From Gemmatimonadota bacterium (GTDB taxonomy: Bacteria; Gemmatimonadota; Gemmatimonadetes; Longimicrobiales; Gaopeijiaceae): a stretch of DNA of 64,000 nt. A program made the position numbers and the translations under genes. Below are positions 1-8,368 of the stretch, one piece after another (position 1 is the first letter of the stretch; the number at the start of each line of letters is the position of its first letter). The notes below the pieces were generated by a model, which searched no databases, had not been told where the DNA came from, and worked only from the letters and a program-made list of their open reading frames with translations. The stretch lies in contig JAWKQO010000002.1 of assembly GCA_041390105.1 (NCBI GenBank), positions 682,001-746,000 on the forward strand, written 5' to 3'.

Positions 1-1929
1 GAGCGCGTGCTCGCAGTGCTGCCGGTCGGGGTCGGAGACGACGGTGTTCTCGCCGTCGATCAGCATGGCTCGGATGCGATCCCCCGCCAACTCCAGCGCA
101 GTGACCTTGGTCATGCCCTTCTCGAGATCCGTCGCGCGGCCGTAGACGTTCTCGAACTTCGCCTGATGGGCCGGGTCGGTGACGGACTGGAATCCGGGGT
201 AGTTGTTGGGGAGCGCCCCGCAATCGCCGGCACCCTGGATGTTGTTCTGGCCCCGCATCGGATTCACGCCGGTTCCTTCACGCCCGATGTGACCGGTCAT
301 CAGTGCCAGGTTGCAGAGACTCTGGACGTTCTCGACGCCACAGACGTGCTCGGTGATACCCAGTGTGTAGTAGATGGCGCCGCGGTCCGCTCCCCCGTAC
401 CAGAGCGCGGCCTTCTCGATGTCGGCGGCCGGAACCTCGCAGATGGGGGCTGCCCACTCGGGCGGGAAGTCCTTCACGTGTTCGAGGAATGCTTCCGCTT
501 CGCGGGTGCGCCCCTCCACGAAGCCGCGATCGATCAGCCCCTCGCGCGCGAGCACGTGCGCCATGGCCAACAGCAGGGCGGTGTCGGACCCCACCCGGAT
601 GGGCAGGTAGAGGTCCGAGAGCTCCGCCAACCCGATCCGCCGCGGATCGGCGACGATCAGCTTCGCCCCCCGTGCCAGCGCCCGCTTCAACCGGGTCGCT
701 GCCACAGGGTGGCACTCGGTCATGTTGGTGCCGATGCAGAAGATGACATCGGGCTTCTCCATGTCGACCAGCGGGTTCGACATGGCCCCTCTCCCAATCG
801 TGGCCGCCAGACCGGCGACTGTGGGAGCGTGTCAGGCACGGCTGCAATTGTCGATGTTGTTGGTCCCGAGCCCCGCCCGCATGAAGCGTTGCATCATGTA
901 GGCAGCTTCGTGGGGCGCGCGGCCCGAGGCGATCCCGTAGAGCGCGTGGCGACCATGCTCGGCCACCACCGTGCCCAGGCCGGCGGCGGCCCGATCGAGC
1001 GCCTCGTCCCAGGTGGCGGGCCGGAGCTGGCCGGATTCGTCTCGCACGAAGGGTGTCTTCAGCCGATCGGGGTGCTGCACGAAATCGAAGGCGAACTGCC
1101 CTTTCACGCAGAGCGCACCGCGGTTGGCAGGCCCGTCCATCGCGGGGAGCACGCCCACCAGCACGTCGCCGCGCGTCTGCAGGTCAACGGAGCAGCCCAC
1201 ACCGCAATACGGGCAGATGGTACGCGTGCTCTTCGTCTCCCCGGGCACGTCCCGGTGCGCCAGCGCCTTGAGATCGCCCAGGGCACCGGTGGGGCAGGTC
1301 TGCACACACTGCCCGCAGAACGTGCAGGACGAGTCCTTGAGCCAGCCGGCGAACTCCGTGGTGATCTGCGTGTGGAAGCCACGGCCCTGGACGGAAATCG
1401 CGAAGTCGCCCTCCTGCTCCGCGCAGACCCGCACGCAGCGATAACAGGAGATGCAGTTGTCGTAGTCGCGCAGGATGAACGGGTTGGGATCGTCCGGTCG
1501 GCTGTGGCCGGAGCGCGCTCCCTGGAAGCGACCGGTGCGCGCCTCGTAGCGATCCAGCAGCGTGGACGCCTCCTGCGAGGCATACCCGGAGAGGGGATCG
1601 ACCTCCAGATCCCGGTTCTCGGAGGCGACCATCTCCATCAGCACCCGCCGGTGCATCTCCAGGCTCGCTGAACGCGTGCGCACCACCATATTGGGCTCGG
1701 CTTTGGTGGTGCAGGAGGCGACGGGGTTGCGGGAGCCTTCTACCTCTACCACGCACAGGCGACAGGCGCCGAACGGCTCGAGGCGCGGGTCGTAGCAGAG
1801 CGTGGGAATCTCCTTGCGGTGTCGATCCGCCACCTCCAGAAGGGTCTCCCCTCGCTGGAACTCGACCTTCTCACCGTCGAGCGTCAGCGTGAACGTGGCG
1901 CCCCTCGGTCCATTCGCGCTCTGGATCAT
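1..1929 (-). CDS. fdhA: Formate dehydrogenase, molybdenum catalytic subunit, selenocysteine-containing (3' end outside window)
   Basis: This subunit oxidises formate to CO2 at a molybdenum bis-pterin centre and passes electrons along Fe-S clusters to the NAD-reducing partner encoded just upstream. In order it shows a 2Fe-2S ferredoxin-type N-terminus (residues about 10-90), two 4Fe-4S motifs (CISCYRCVRVC, CTFCGQCVQTC) and the molybdopterin-domain cluster start TICPYCGVGC. The frame meets one UGA at 834-832 (residue 366) in the context NNIDNCSRA-UGA-HAPTVAG, which matches the selenocysteine site of E. coli FdhF (RVUHGPSVAG). I translated the frame from there to base 1: it stays open and FDH-like throughout (IGRGAMSNPLVDMEKPDV, GVNPMRGQNNIQGA). 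The start is ATG 1929, with GAGGGGA about four bases upstream and an ATGA overlap with the upstream gene. The C-terminal part lies beyond the left edge. An automatic caller would split this gene at the UGA. Confidence 0.95.
791..834 (-). promoter_or_regulatory. Bacterial SECIS element directing UGA to selenocysteine
   Basis: Directly 3' of the UGA (834-832) the minus-strand RNA folds into a two-part hairpin. The lower stem is CUCCCA (827-822) with UGGGAG (796-791). The upper stem is GUCGCC (819-814) with GGCGGC (808-803), with one G-U pair. The apical loop is GGUCU (813-809). Eighteen bases separate UGA from the loop; as I recall the E. coli fdhF element, its loop sequence and spacing are the same. 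The stems are seen in the sequence. The role, SelB recruitment to the ribosome, is known for this element class. Confidence 0.93.
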
Positions 1930-3638
1930 CGTCCCCTCTCGGGTGAAGCGTGACCCCCACCTACGTGGGCGGCCACCTGGTCCGGGAAATACTTGAGCAA
2001 GCTCTCGGTGATCAACGGTGCGGCTTGTCCCAGTCCGCACGCGCTCGTCCTCTTCATGGTCTCGTTGAGGTCGGCTACTTCGTCCACCCAGGCGTCCAGC
2101 GTGCCAGGACCTCCACCGGCCAGCCGTTCCAGCAGGCGTTGCGTCCCGATGCGACACGGGAAGCACTTGCCACAGGATTCCTCGGCAAAGAACTGCATGG
2201 CATCATGCGCAACCGAGACCATGTCGCGGGAATCGTCGAACACCATCACGCCGCCGGCGCCCAGGAAGCCTCCGCGGCTCCGGATGGACGGTTCGTCCAA
2301 CGTGACCTCGTCGAGGTCGGCGCCGCCCAGAAAGCCACCAGACAGTCCGGCCATGGTCACCGCTTGAATACGGCGTCCGGGCAGCGGCCCTCCGGCCCAG
2401 TCGTGGAGCAACGTGCGCAACGGGAGTCCGATGGGGACCTCGTAGTTCCCCGGGCGCGCTACGTCTCCCGACAGGCTGATCAGCTTCGTGCCGGAGTGTT
2501 CGCCCAACCCGAGATCCTGGTACCAGTCCGCGCCGTGCACCAGGATCGGAGGCACCGAGGCCAGCGTCTCGACGTTGTTGACCGCTGTGGGTAGTCCCTC
2601 GAATCCGTGCGTAACCGGAAAAGGAGGGCGGTTCCGCGGGAAGGGATGCTTGCCTTCCAAGGAGTTGAGCAGGGAGGTCTCCTCCCCGCAGATGTAGGCC
2701 CCCGCACCCCGGCGCAGATGGATGCGGAAGGTGAAGCCCGAGCCCAGGATGTCCTCACCGAGCAGGCCGGCTCCCTCGGCCTCGGCGATGGCCCGCGCCA
2801 GCAGCTGCTCGGTCTCCGGATACTCGTAGCGCAGGTACAGGAACCCGCGCGGGGCGCCCGTCGCGTATCCAGCCAGCGCCATGCCTTCGAGCACCGCGAA
2901 GGGATCATGGTCGAGCAGAACGCGGTCCTTGAAGCAGCCGGGCTCTCCTTCGTCGGCGTTGCACACGATGCTCTTGGGAGCGCCCGCCGCCTCGGCCACC
3001 GCCCGCCATTTGCGCCCCGTCGGGAAGCCGGCTCCCCCGCGCCCGGCGAGGCGGGAACGGTCCACGACCTCGAGCACCTCAGCGGGAGAGCGCCGCCCCA
3101 GCGTGGTGCTCAAGGCCTCGAAGCCACCCGTGGCCCGATAGCCCGACAGCGTGCTGCGCCCCGGCGCGCGGATCTGCGCGAAGACGCACTCGCCCGTCCC
3201 GGCAGGAGACTCGGGGGGAAGAGGGGTCGGTTCCTGGACCCAGGCACCCCCGTTCCGCGCAATCTGGACCCGGTCACGGGTGAGCACCGGGACCGGCTGG
3301 TCGCAGCGACCCGGGCAGGGGATGGCCAGGGGCCGCTTCCCCTCACCCTGCAACGCGGCCACCAGCTCCGCGGCTCCGCGGCTCCGACAGACCGGCCCCA
3401 CGCATACGCGCGGTCGGTCCAAGCCGCCGGGGTCGCGAGAGAAGTGGTGATAGAACGTGACCGTTCCGTAGAGGTCTGCGATGGGGATCCTGAGGGCACG
3501 GGCTACGAAGCGCAGCGCCTCCTCGGAGAGGTAGCCGTCGCGTTGGTGGAGCGCGTGCAGCACAGGGAGGAGGGGGGCCGGCTGGCTCCCCCACTCGGCC
3601 AGGATGGCCTCGTTGCTCTTTGGCGTCATACCGGACAT
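1926..3638 (-). CDS. NAD-dependent formate dehydrogenase, fused NuoE/FdsG-NuoF/FdsB-like subunit
   Basis: This diaphorase unit takes electrons from the catalytic subunit and reduces NAD+. Residues about 1-150 are a thioredoxin-like 2Fe-2S NuoE/FdsG domain, with the Cx4C and Cx3C cysteine pairs seen as CVGPVC and CPGRC. The rest is a NuoF/FdsB domain: GRGGAGFPTGRKW for the FMN/NADH site, GAGAYICGEETSLLNSLEG, and the 4Fe-4S motif ESCGKCFPC with a fourth Cys in TSACGLG. In most FDHs and in complex I these are two proteins; here one 570-residue chain carries both. The gene ends in an ATGA overlap with fdhA, so the two are translationally coupled. The start is uncertain: ATG 3638 is used, ATG 3629 is possible, and the nearest GGAGGGG lies about 14 bases upstream. 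No small FdsD-like or maturation (FdhD) gene is visible in the window. Confidence 0.9.
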   Translation of the reverse strand: MSGMTPKSNEAILAEWGSQPAPLLPVLHALHQRDGYLSEEALRFVARALRIPIADLYGTVTFYHHFSRDPGGLDRPRVCVGPVCRSRGAAELVAALQGEGKRPLAIPCPGRCDQPVPVLTRDRVQIARNGGAWVQEPTPLPPESPAGTGECVFAQIRAPGRSTLSGYRATGGFEALSTTLGRRSPAEVLEVVDRSRLAGRGGAGFPTGRKWRAVAEAAGAPKSIVCNADEGEPGCFKDRVLLDHDPFAVLEGMALAGYATGAPRGFLYLRYEYPETEQLLARAIAEAEGAGLLGEDILGSGFTFRIHLRRGAGAYICGEETSLLNSLEGKHPFPRNRPPFPVTHGFEGLPTAVNNVETLASVPPILVHGADWYQDLGLGEHSGTKLISLSGDVARPGNYEVPIGLPLRTLLHDWAGGPLPGRRIQAVTMAGLSGGFLGGADLDEVTLDEPSIRSRGGFLGAGGVMVFDDSRDMVSVAHDAMQFFAEESCGKCFPCRIGTQRLLERLAGGGPGTLDAWVDEVADLNETMKRTSACGLGQAAPLITESLLKYFPDQVAAHVGGGHASPERGR

Positions 3639-3703
3639 AAGGCGGAGGCATTCCCCTCCACGCAACCGCTGGCCCCACAGCGAGATTGAGGGGTACGGGC
3701 CCA

Positions 3704-4135
3704 ATGGATCACGGGACGATGGGGGTGGAGATGCAGTCCGAACATCTGACAAATGTCCACCCGGGTTGGGTGGTAGGCGGCTGGCTGGTCGCCATCGCGG
3801 TCACCTCGGCCATCTTCCTGGCCCTGGTGGGGATGGGGATGGTGGAGGGCGGCTCCGGGGGTGCGACCGGCTTCGTCCTGGCGGTCGGGCTCGGCTTCTT
3901 CGCCGGGGGGCTGTTCGTAGGCGTGCGTTGGTCCGAAGCACCCATCCTGCACGCTGTTGCGCTCACCCTGACCAGCCTCGTGGTCCTGTTGGTCGTGGAC
4001 CTCTTCGGGGCCGGCCGAGGACTGCGCGCGACCGAGTCCGTTCCCCTGGCGCTGGGAACATTGCTGATCCAGTTCGTGGCCGGGGTGGTCGGGGGGACCG
4101 TGGGGCGGAGGATGGCCGGCGGGGGGGACGCATGA
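3704..4135 (+). CDS. Hypothetical four-helix membrane protein
   Basis: A protein of about 143 residues, made mostly of hydrophobic segments rich in Gly, Val and Leu. Roughly four transmembrane helices can be seen, starting at WVVGGWLVAIAVTSAIFLAL and ending at LIQFVAGVVGGTVG. The general look resembles TIGR04086-type or DUF-type small membrane proteins, but I recognise no family motif. Starts at TTG 3686, ATG 3719 and ATG 3731 are also possible; ATG 3704 gives a short polar N-terminus before the first helix. Its stop overlaps the next start (ATGA at 4132-4135), so the two genes are probably co-translated. Confidence 0.6.
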   Translation: MDHGTMGVEMQSEHLTNVHPGWVVGGWLVAIAVTSAIFLALVGMGMVEGGSGGATGFVLAVGLGFFAGGLFVGVRWSEAPILHAVALTLTSLVVLLVVDLFGAGRGLRATESVPLALGTLLIQFVAGVVGGTVGRRMAGGGDA

Positions 4136-5265
4136 TGCCCGCCCGTGTGAGGCGCCTGCTTCGCCCCCGCGCGTGGGGACCGGTGTTGGGAGGGCTCCTG
4201 CTGGGGCTCACGCTCGCTGGTCCGCTGCGTGCTCAGGTCTCGCGAGCCGATTCGGCCGCGGTTCTGCTCGAGTCCGCCCGTGTCTTCGAAGCGCGTGACC
4301 GGTGGGATATCGCGGAAGCCCTCTATCAGTTTCTCCTGGAGCGCTATCCGGAGACCGCGGCCGCTCTCTCCGCGCGCGAGCGCCTGAGCACGGCACCGGT
4401 GTCACGTCGGTCGACCGGTCGTACCGAGTTGGTGGTATGGACCACGCTCTACGGGCTTTGGTTGGGGACGGCCATTCCCACCATCTTCGACGCGGATGGC
4501 CCGGAGCCCTACGGGTTGGGGCTGCTTCTCGGCGGACCGGCGGGCTTCCTGGCCGGCCGCTCGCTGGCGCGCTCCCGACCACTCAGCAGCGGCCAGGCGC
4601 GGGCGATCACGCTGGGCGGCTCCTGGGGCACGTGGCAGGGGGCGGGTTGGGCCAACGTGGCGGAGCTGAACGATGGCTCGGATGTCGTGGCGGCTGCCGT
4701 GGCCGGCGGGTTGGTCGGCATTGCTGCGGGTACACTGCTGTCTCGTAAGACCATTTCGGACGGGCTGGCCACCACGGTCAACTTCGGGGCGCTGTGGAGT
4801 ACCTGGTTCGGCTTCGCGCTGGGCTACATCGCGGGCATCGAGGACGACGGACTGCTGGCCACCACTCTCCTGGCGGGGGACGCGGGACTGCTGGTCACGT
4901 CGCTGTTGGGACCCCATTGGGATCTGTCGCGGAACCGGGCGCGTCTGATCAGCATCGCCGGCGTCATCGGAGGGCTGGGCGGTGCGGGGATCGACCTGTT
5001 GACGCAGCCGGACGACGACAAGGTCGCTCTGGCCATTCCGTTGGCGACCTCGATCGGTGGACTCATCATCGGTGTCGCCACCACGCGCGATCGCGACAGG
5101 AGCAATGGCGCGGATGGGCCGCTGGACTCCGACGGCGCGCTGATCCAGGTGAATGGGCGGCGCTGGGACGTGGGGCTGCCCACCGTCGTTCCCTGGTCCC
5201 GCACCTCTGCGCGCGCAGGGGGCCCCGTCGCCCTGTACGTGCCGCTGCTGCGGGCTCGCTTCTGA
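4132..5265 (+). CDS. Hypothetical exported protein with glycine-rich hydrophobic repeats
   Basis: A 377-residue protein with a signal peptide: basic N-terminus, hydrophobic VLGGLLLGLTLAGPLRA, then a likely cut after AQ. Residues about 30-80 look like one tetratricopeptide-type helix pair (SAAVLLESARVFEARDRWDIAEALYQFLLERYPETAAA). The remainder consists of repeated Gly/Ala-rich hydrophobic stretches (LGLLLGGPAGFLAGRSLAR, GIAAGTLLSRK, GGLGGAGIDLL), which could be membrane helices or an outer-membrane-associated fold. The chain ends in a terminal Phe (LLRARF), as many outer-membrane barrels do. The family is not recognised. It begins in an ATGA overlap with the membrane protein upstream, so a joint role is likely but unknown. 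Confidence 0.6.
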   Translation: MMPARVRRLLRPRAWGPVLGGLLLGLTLAGPLRAQVSRADSAAVLLESARVFEARDRWDIAEALYQFLLERYPETAAALSARERLSTAPVSRRSTGRTELVVWTTLYGLWLGTAIPTIFDADGPEPYGLGLLLGGPAGFLAGRSLARSRPLSSGQARAITLGGSWGTWQGAGWANVAELNDGSDVVAAAVAGGLVGIAAGTLLSRKTISDGLATTVNFGALWSTWFGFALGYIAGIEDDGLLATTLLAGDAGLLVTSLLGPHWDLSRNRARLISIAGVIGGLGGAGIDLLTQPDDDKVALAIPLATSIGGLIIGVATTRDRDRSNGADGPLDSDGALIQVNGRRWDVGLPTVVPWSRTSARAGGPVALYVPLLRARF

Positions 5266-5307
5266 GCAAACGTGGATCTCTCTGCGCGTCACTCGGTATC
5301 AGCGGCC

Positions 5308-5922
5308 ATGCGAATCCCTGGTCTGCTCCTCACCTACAGCATCGTCGCCGCGTCGGTCGCGCGGCCGGCGTGGGGGCAGGTGGCCGTGCCGGGCTGGGAA
5401 GTCCTGTCCGAGAGTCGACTCGAGGTCCTTACGCAGCGGGGCGGTCTCCTCTCGTTCTTCGGACACGACCACCTGGTCCGTGCCGAGCGCTTCGAAGGGA
5501 CGCTGTCCTACTCGCCCGCCGACCCGTCCGCTGCGTCGGTGCGCCTGGTCGTCGACGCTGCCAGCGTGCGGGTGCTCACCTCCGCGGATTCAGCCGATCT
5601 CGGTACCATTCAGCGGGACATGGAGCTGAAGGTGCTGAAACCGTCGGAGTTTCCCACCATCGAGTTCACCTCCGACGAAGTCGAGGCTGACGGTGACCGG
5701 CTTCGTATCAAAGGCGTGCTTGCGCTCGTGGGCGTGGAGCGGCCCGTGGAGCTCGACGCCGTGCTCGCGGCCGAAGGAGACACGCTGGAGGCGTCCGGCG
5801 AGTTCGAGATCCGACTGCGCGATTTCGGCATCGAGCCACCCACGGCGGCTGCAGGCACCGTGAAGGTCAAGAACGAGGTCACCTTCCGGATCCATCTGCT
5901 GGCGCGCCGGCTGCCCGGGTAG
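5308..5922 (+). CDS. YceI family exported protein
   Basis: YceI-like lipocalin-fold proteins are periplasmic, bind long isoprenoid-type lipids, and are often linked to stress or quinone metabolism. The chain starts with a signal peptide (MRIPGLLLTYSIVAASVARPAWGQ) and carries the family landmarks: an early SFFGHDHLV block, DMELKVLKPSEFPTIEFTSDEV in the middle, and GVLALVGVERPVEL followed by a final FRIHL strand. An in-frame GTG start at 5272 exists, but ATG 5308 places the signal peptide at the N-terminus. It lies 42 bases after the preceding gene and converges with the GGDEF-EAL gene. The ligand cannot be read from sequence. Confidence 0.85.
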   Translation: MRIPGLLLTYSIVAASVARPAWGQVAVPGWEVLSESRLEVLTQRGGLLSFFGHDHLVRAERFEGTLSYSPADPSAASVRLVVDAASVRVLTSADSADLGTIQRDMELKVLKPSEFPTIEFTSDEVEADGDRLRIKGVLALVGVERPVELDAVLAAEGDTLEASGEFEIRLRDFGIEPPTAAAGTVKVKNEVTFRIHLLARRLPG

Positions 5923-5964
5923 CTCGGGCCGCTCCGGACGTATGCGATCGGGTCGAGGGGACGT

Positions 5965-8151
5965 CTACGAAGCCAGGGCGCGGCCGACGTCGCGCAGGCC
6001 TGCCGGCCGAGCGAACAGAAAGCCTTGGCCCAGATCGCACTCGAAGCTGCGGAGCGACTCGAGCTGCGCTTGCGTTTCTACTCCTTCGGCCACGACCTGT
6101 AGTCCCAGACCCCGACCCATGGCGATGATGGCGCGGACCAGCTCGGCCGCCTGGGGATCCTCGCTGATTCGTTGAACGAACGAGCGGTCGATCTTCAGCT
6201 GATCGATGGGGAGCACCTGCAGCACTCCCAGGGAGGAGTGACCGGTGCCGAAGTCGTCCATCATGATCTGGACACCCAGGGTCCGGAGTGACCGCAGGGT
6301 ATCGGCAGCCAGCTCAGGCTGCTGCAGGATGGCGGTCTCCGTGATCTCCAGCTTGAGACGGCGCGGATCGAAGCCCACCTCCTGAAGGATGGCGGCGACT
6401 TCCTCGGCGAACGTGGGCCGCAGTTGGATGCGGGACACATTGACGCTGACGGAGGGAGCCGGGTCGGATCCTCCAGCGGGGAACGCGGTCATGATCTCCA
6501 CGCAGGCGCTGCGGAGAACCCACTCGCCCAGCTCCACGATGAGGCCGGTTTCCTCCATGACTTCGATGAAGTGGTTGGGTCCGACCAGACCGCGCTCGGG
6601 GTGGTCCCAGCGGACCAGGGCCTCGTATCCGGTGATCTCTTCGGAGTCCACGTCCACGATGGGCTGATAGTGCACGACGAACTGCTCGCAGCGCAGGGCC
6701 AGGTGGAGCTCCCCCTCCAGACTCAGGCGTTCCGAAAGCCGCTCGCGCATCGCCACGTCGAAGACCGCCCAGGGCTGACCCCGCTGCTTGGCTTCGTACA
6801 TGGCAGTGTCCGCGTCTCGCAGGACGTCCAGCGCGTCGTCGTAGCCCCGGGTATCCATGACGGCACCGATACTCGCCCCGAGGTGGAGCTCGCGTGCATC
6901 CACCTTCATGGGTACGGAGAGTTTGCTCTGGATGCGTTCGATGGTGACGAGTACGCCTTCGGGTACATCCACGCGCTCGAGGACGATCACGAACTCGTCG
7001 CCACCGAGTCGCGCGACCGTGTCGGTGGCGCGCACGCAACTCTGGATGCGGGCGGCGGCCTCGATCAGGAGCGCGTCTCCGGCCGAGTGGCCGAGGCTGT
7101 CGTTCACGAGCTTGAAGCGGTCGAGATCGACGAACAGCACAGAGAAGTCACTGTCGTCGCGGCCGCGGGCAGCGAGGGCGCGCTCCAGACGCTCGATGAG
7201 TAGCCGGCGGTTGGGGAGGCCCGTGAGCGGGTCGAACAGGCCGCGTGTGGAGAGGTCGGTGAGCGAGCCTGCCATGCGGATGGCGGTGCCGTCCGGCGCG
7301 CGTTGCGACACGCCCCTGGCGAGGACCCAGCGGTACTCCCCGTCGGCCTGTCGCAGGCGATGCTCCTCTTCGAATTGCGCGGTGGCGCCGGACCAGTGTC
7401 GCTCGAGGCTCTCACGGACCCGGGAGGCGTCGTCCGGGTGGATGCGGCCCAGCCACTCCGCCGGGTCGGAGTCGAGGGGCTGGCCTTCGCCCAGCAGACT
7501 CTGCCAGCGGTTGGAGAAGAAGACCGATTGGGTCCGCAGGTTCCAGTCGTAGAGCCCATCGGACGAGCCCTCGGCGGCCAAGCGATACCGTTCGTCGCTC
7601 TCCTCCCGGGCCTGCCGCTCCTCCTCGGCCGCCCTACGGAGGTCCGTGAGTCGCCGTACGCTGCGGACATGGAATCGCTGGACGATGAATGCTGTGACGG
7701 TCGCCGCGAGAAGGCTGAGCATCGCGTTGTCTTCCAGCCCCACTCCCGGGATCAGGAGGGCGCCGCCGACCAGCCCGCCGACCACCAGTCCACTCAATGC
7801 TGCCAGCCAGCGTGCGGACAGGAGGACCATGCTGCCACCCAGGAGCACGACCGATAGCCGGGGCCCGGGTGACGCCAATGGGTCGCGGAGCATCCACAGC
7901 AGTGTATGCGCCATGACCACCACGCCGGCCAGGAACGCAGTGCGGTGGCTCCCGAGCCGCCGGCCCAGGGGGGTCCCGAGGGAACGCGCCATGCCCAGTA
8001 GGAGAAGCGCCGCTCCGAGTGCGGACAGCACCGGAGGGATGCGACTGGCGGACGACCAGACCAGCAACCCCTCCCCCGCGAGGTAGAGGTAGAAGGCGAC
8101 CAGGCCCAGCAGGGCCGGTCGCAGATTGCGGTGGAGGTTGGAATCCGCCAT
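5965..8151 (-). CDS. Membrane PAS-GGDEF-EAL cyclic-di-GMP turnover protein
   Basis: A 728-residue protein. Residues about 1-165 form several membrane helices. A short coiled linker follows (LRRAAEEERQAREESDERY), then a PAS/PAC sensor (about 185-310, with EYRWVLARGVSQRAPDGT), a GGDEF domain and an EAL domain. The diguanylate cyclase signature RLGGDEFVIV is intact. The phosphodiesterase keys YEALVRW, ETAIL and DDFGTGHSSL are present too, so either activity is possible. No RxxD product-inhibition site was looked for beyond the motif. The gene is monocistronic, convergent with yceI and divergent from the pyruvate-kinase gene. It is one of two GGDEF-EAL proteins in the window; the other is at 56.0-57.9 kb. 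Confidence 0.93.
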   Translation of the reverse strand: MADSNLHRNLRPALLGLVAFYLYLAGEGLLVWSSASRIPPVLSALGAALLLLGMARSLGTPLGRRLGSHRTAFLAGVVVMAHTLLWMLRDPLASPGPRLSVVLLGGSMVLLSARWLAALSGLVVGGLVGGALLIPGVGLEDNAMLSLLAATVTAFIVQRFHVRSVRRLTDLRRAAEEERQAREESDERYRLAAEGSSDGLYDWNLRTQSVFFSNRWQSLLGEGQPLDSDPAEWLGRIHPDDASRVRESLERHWSGATAQFEEEHRLRQADGEYRWVLARGVSQRAPDGTAIRMAGSLTDLSTRGLFDPLTGLPNRRLLIERLERALAARGRDDSDFSVLFVDLDRFKLVNDSLGHSAGDALLIEAAARIQSCVRATDTVARLGGDEFVIVLERVDVPEGVLVTIERIQSKLSVPMKVDARELHLGASIGAVMDTRGYDDALDVLRDADTAMYEAKQRGQPWAVFDVAMRERLSERLSLEGELHLALRCEQFVVHYQPIVDVDSEEITGYEALVRWDHPERGLVGPNHFIEVMEETGLIVELGEWVLRSACVEIMTAFPAGGSDPAPSVSVNVSRIQLRPTFAEEVAAILQEVGFDPRRLKLEITETAILQQPELAADTLRSLRTLGVQIMMDDFGTGHSSLGVLQVLPIDQLKIDRSFVQRISEDPQAAELVRAIIAMGRGLGLQVVAEGVETQAQLESLRSFECDLGQGFLFARPAGLRDVGRALAS

Positions 8152-8307
8152 GGAGCCGAGGGTCCGGAAGGCCGCGCTCGCTGGAAAACGGGGCGGAGGG
8201 CGTTTCTAGCAAGGACCGGGCCCTGGCGGCGCGCTGGAAGCCGGAGGTCCCTGTCTCCTGAGCCCGCTCGAGAGGGCCGCGGTTGGGTCGCGGGCCGTTT
8301 CAGCTTC

Positions 8308-8329
8308 GTGACCGGAGGGTGACCGGAGG
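8308..8329 (+). repeat. Tandem 11-bp duplication in the 8.15-8.37 kb intergenic region
   Basis: GTGACCGGAGG occurs twice head to tail (8308-8318 and 8319-8329), 39 bases before the GTG start at 8369. It lies in the 217-base divergent gap between the GGDEF-EAL and pyruvate-kinase genes. It may be a simple slippage duplication; nothing in the sequence shows it to be a binding site. Confidence 0.5.
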
Positions 8330-8368
8330 CCACTTTCATGCGATCGTGGGAGGGAGGAGCTTCGCCGG

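Noticed and set aside
832..834. Nonsense mutation making the formate dehydrogenase a pseudogene
   Set aside because: The UGA sits on the known selenocysteine position, the frame continues open with family-typical sequence, and a SECIS hairpin follows at the correct distance.
7..1671. 554-codon plus-strand open frame at the left edge
   Set aside because: It lies wholly opposite the formate dehydrogenase gene, shows no domain, and is Arg/Pro/Gly/His-rich as expected for antisense of high-GC coding DNA.
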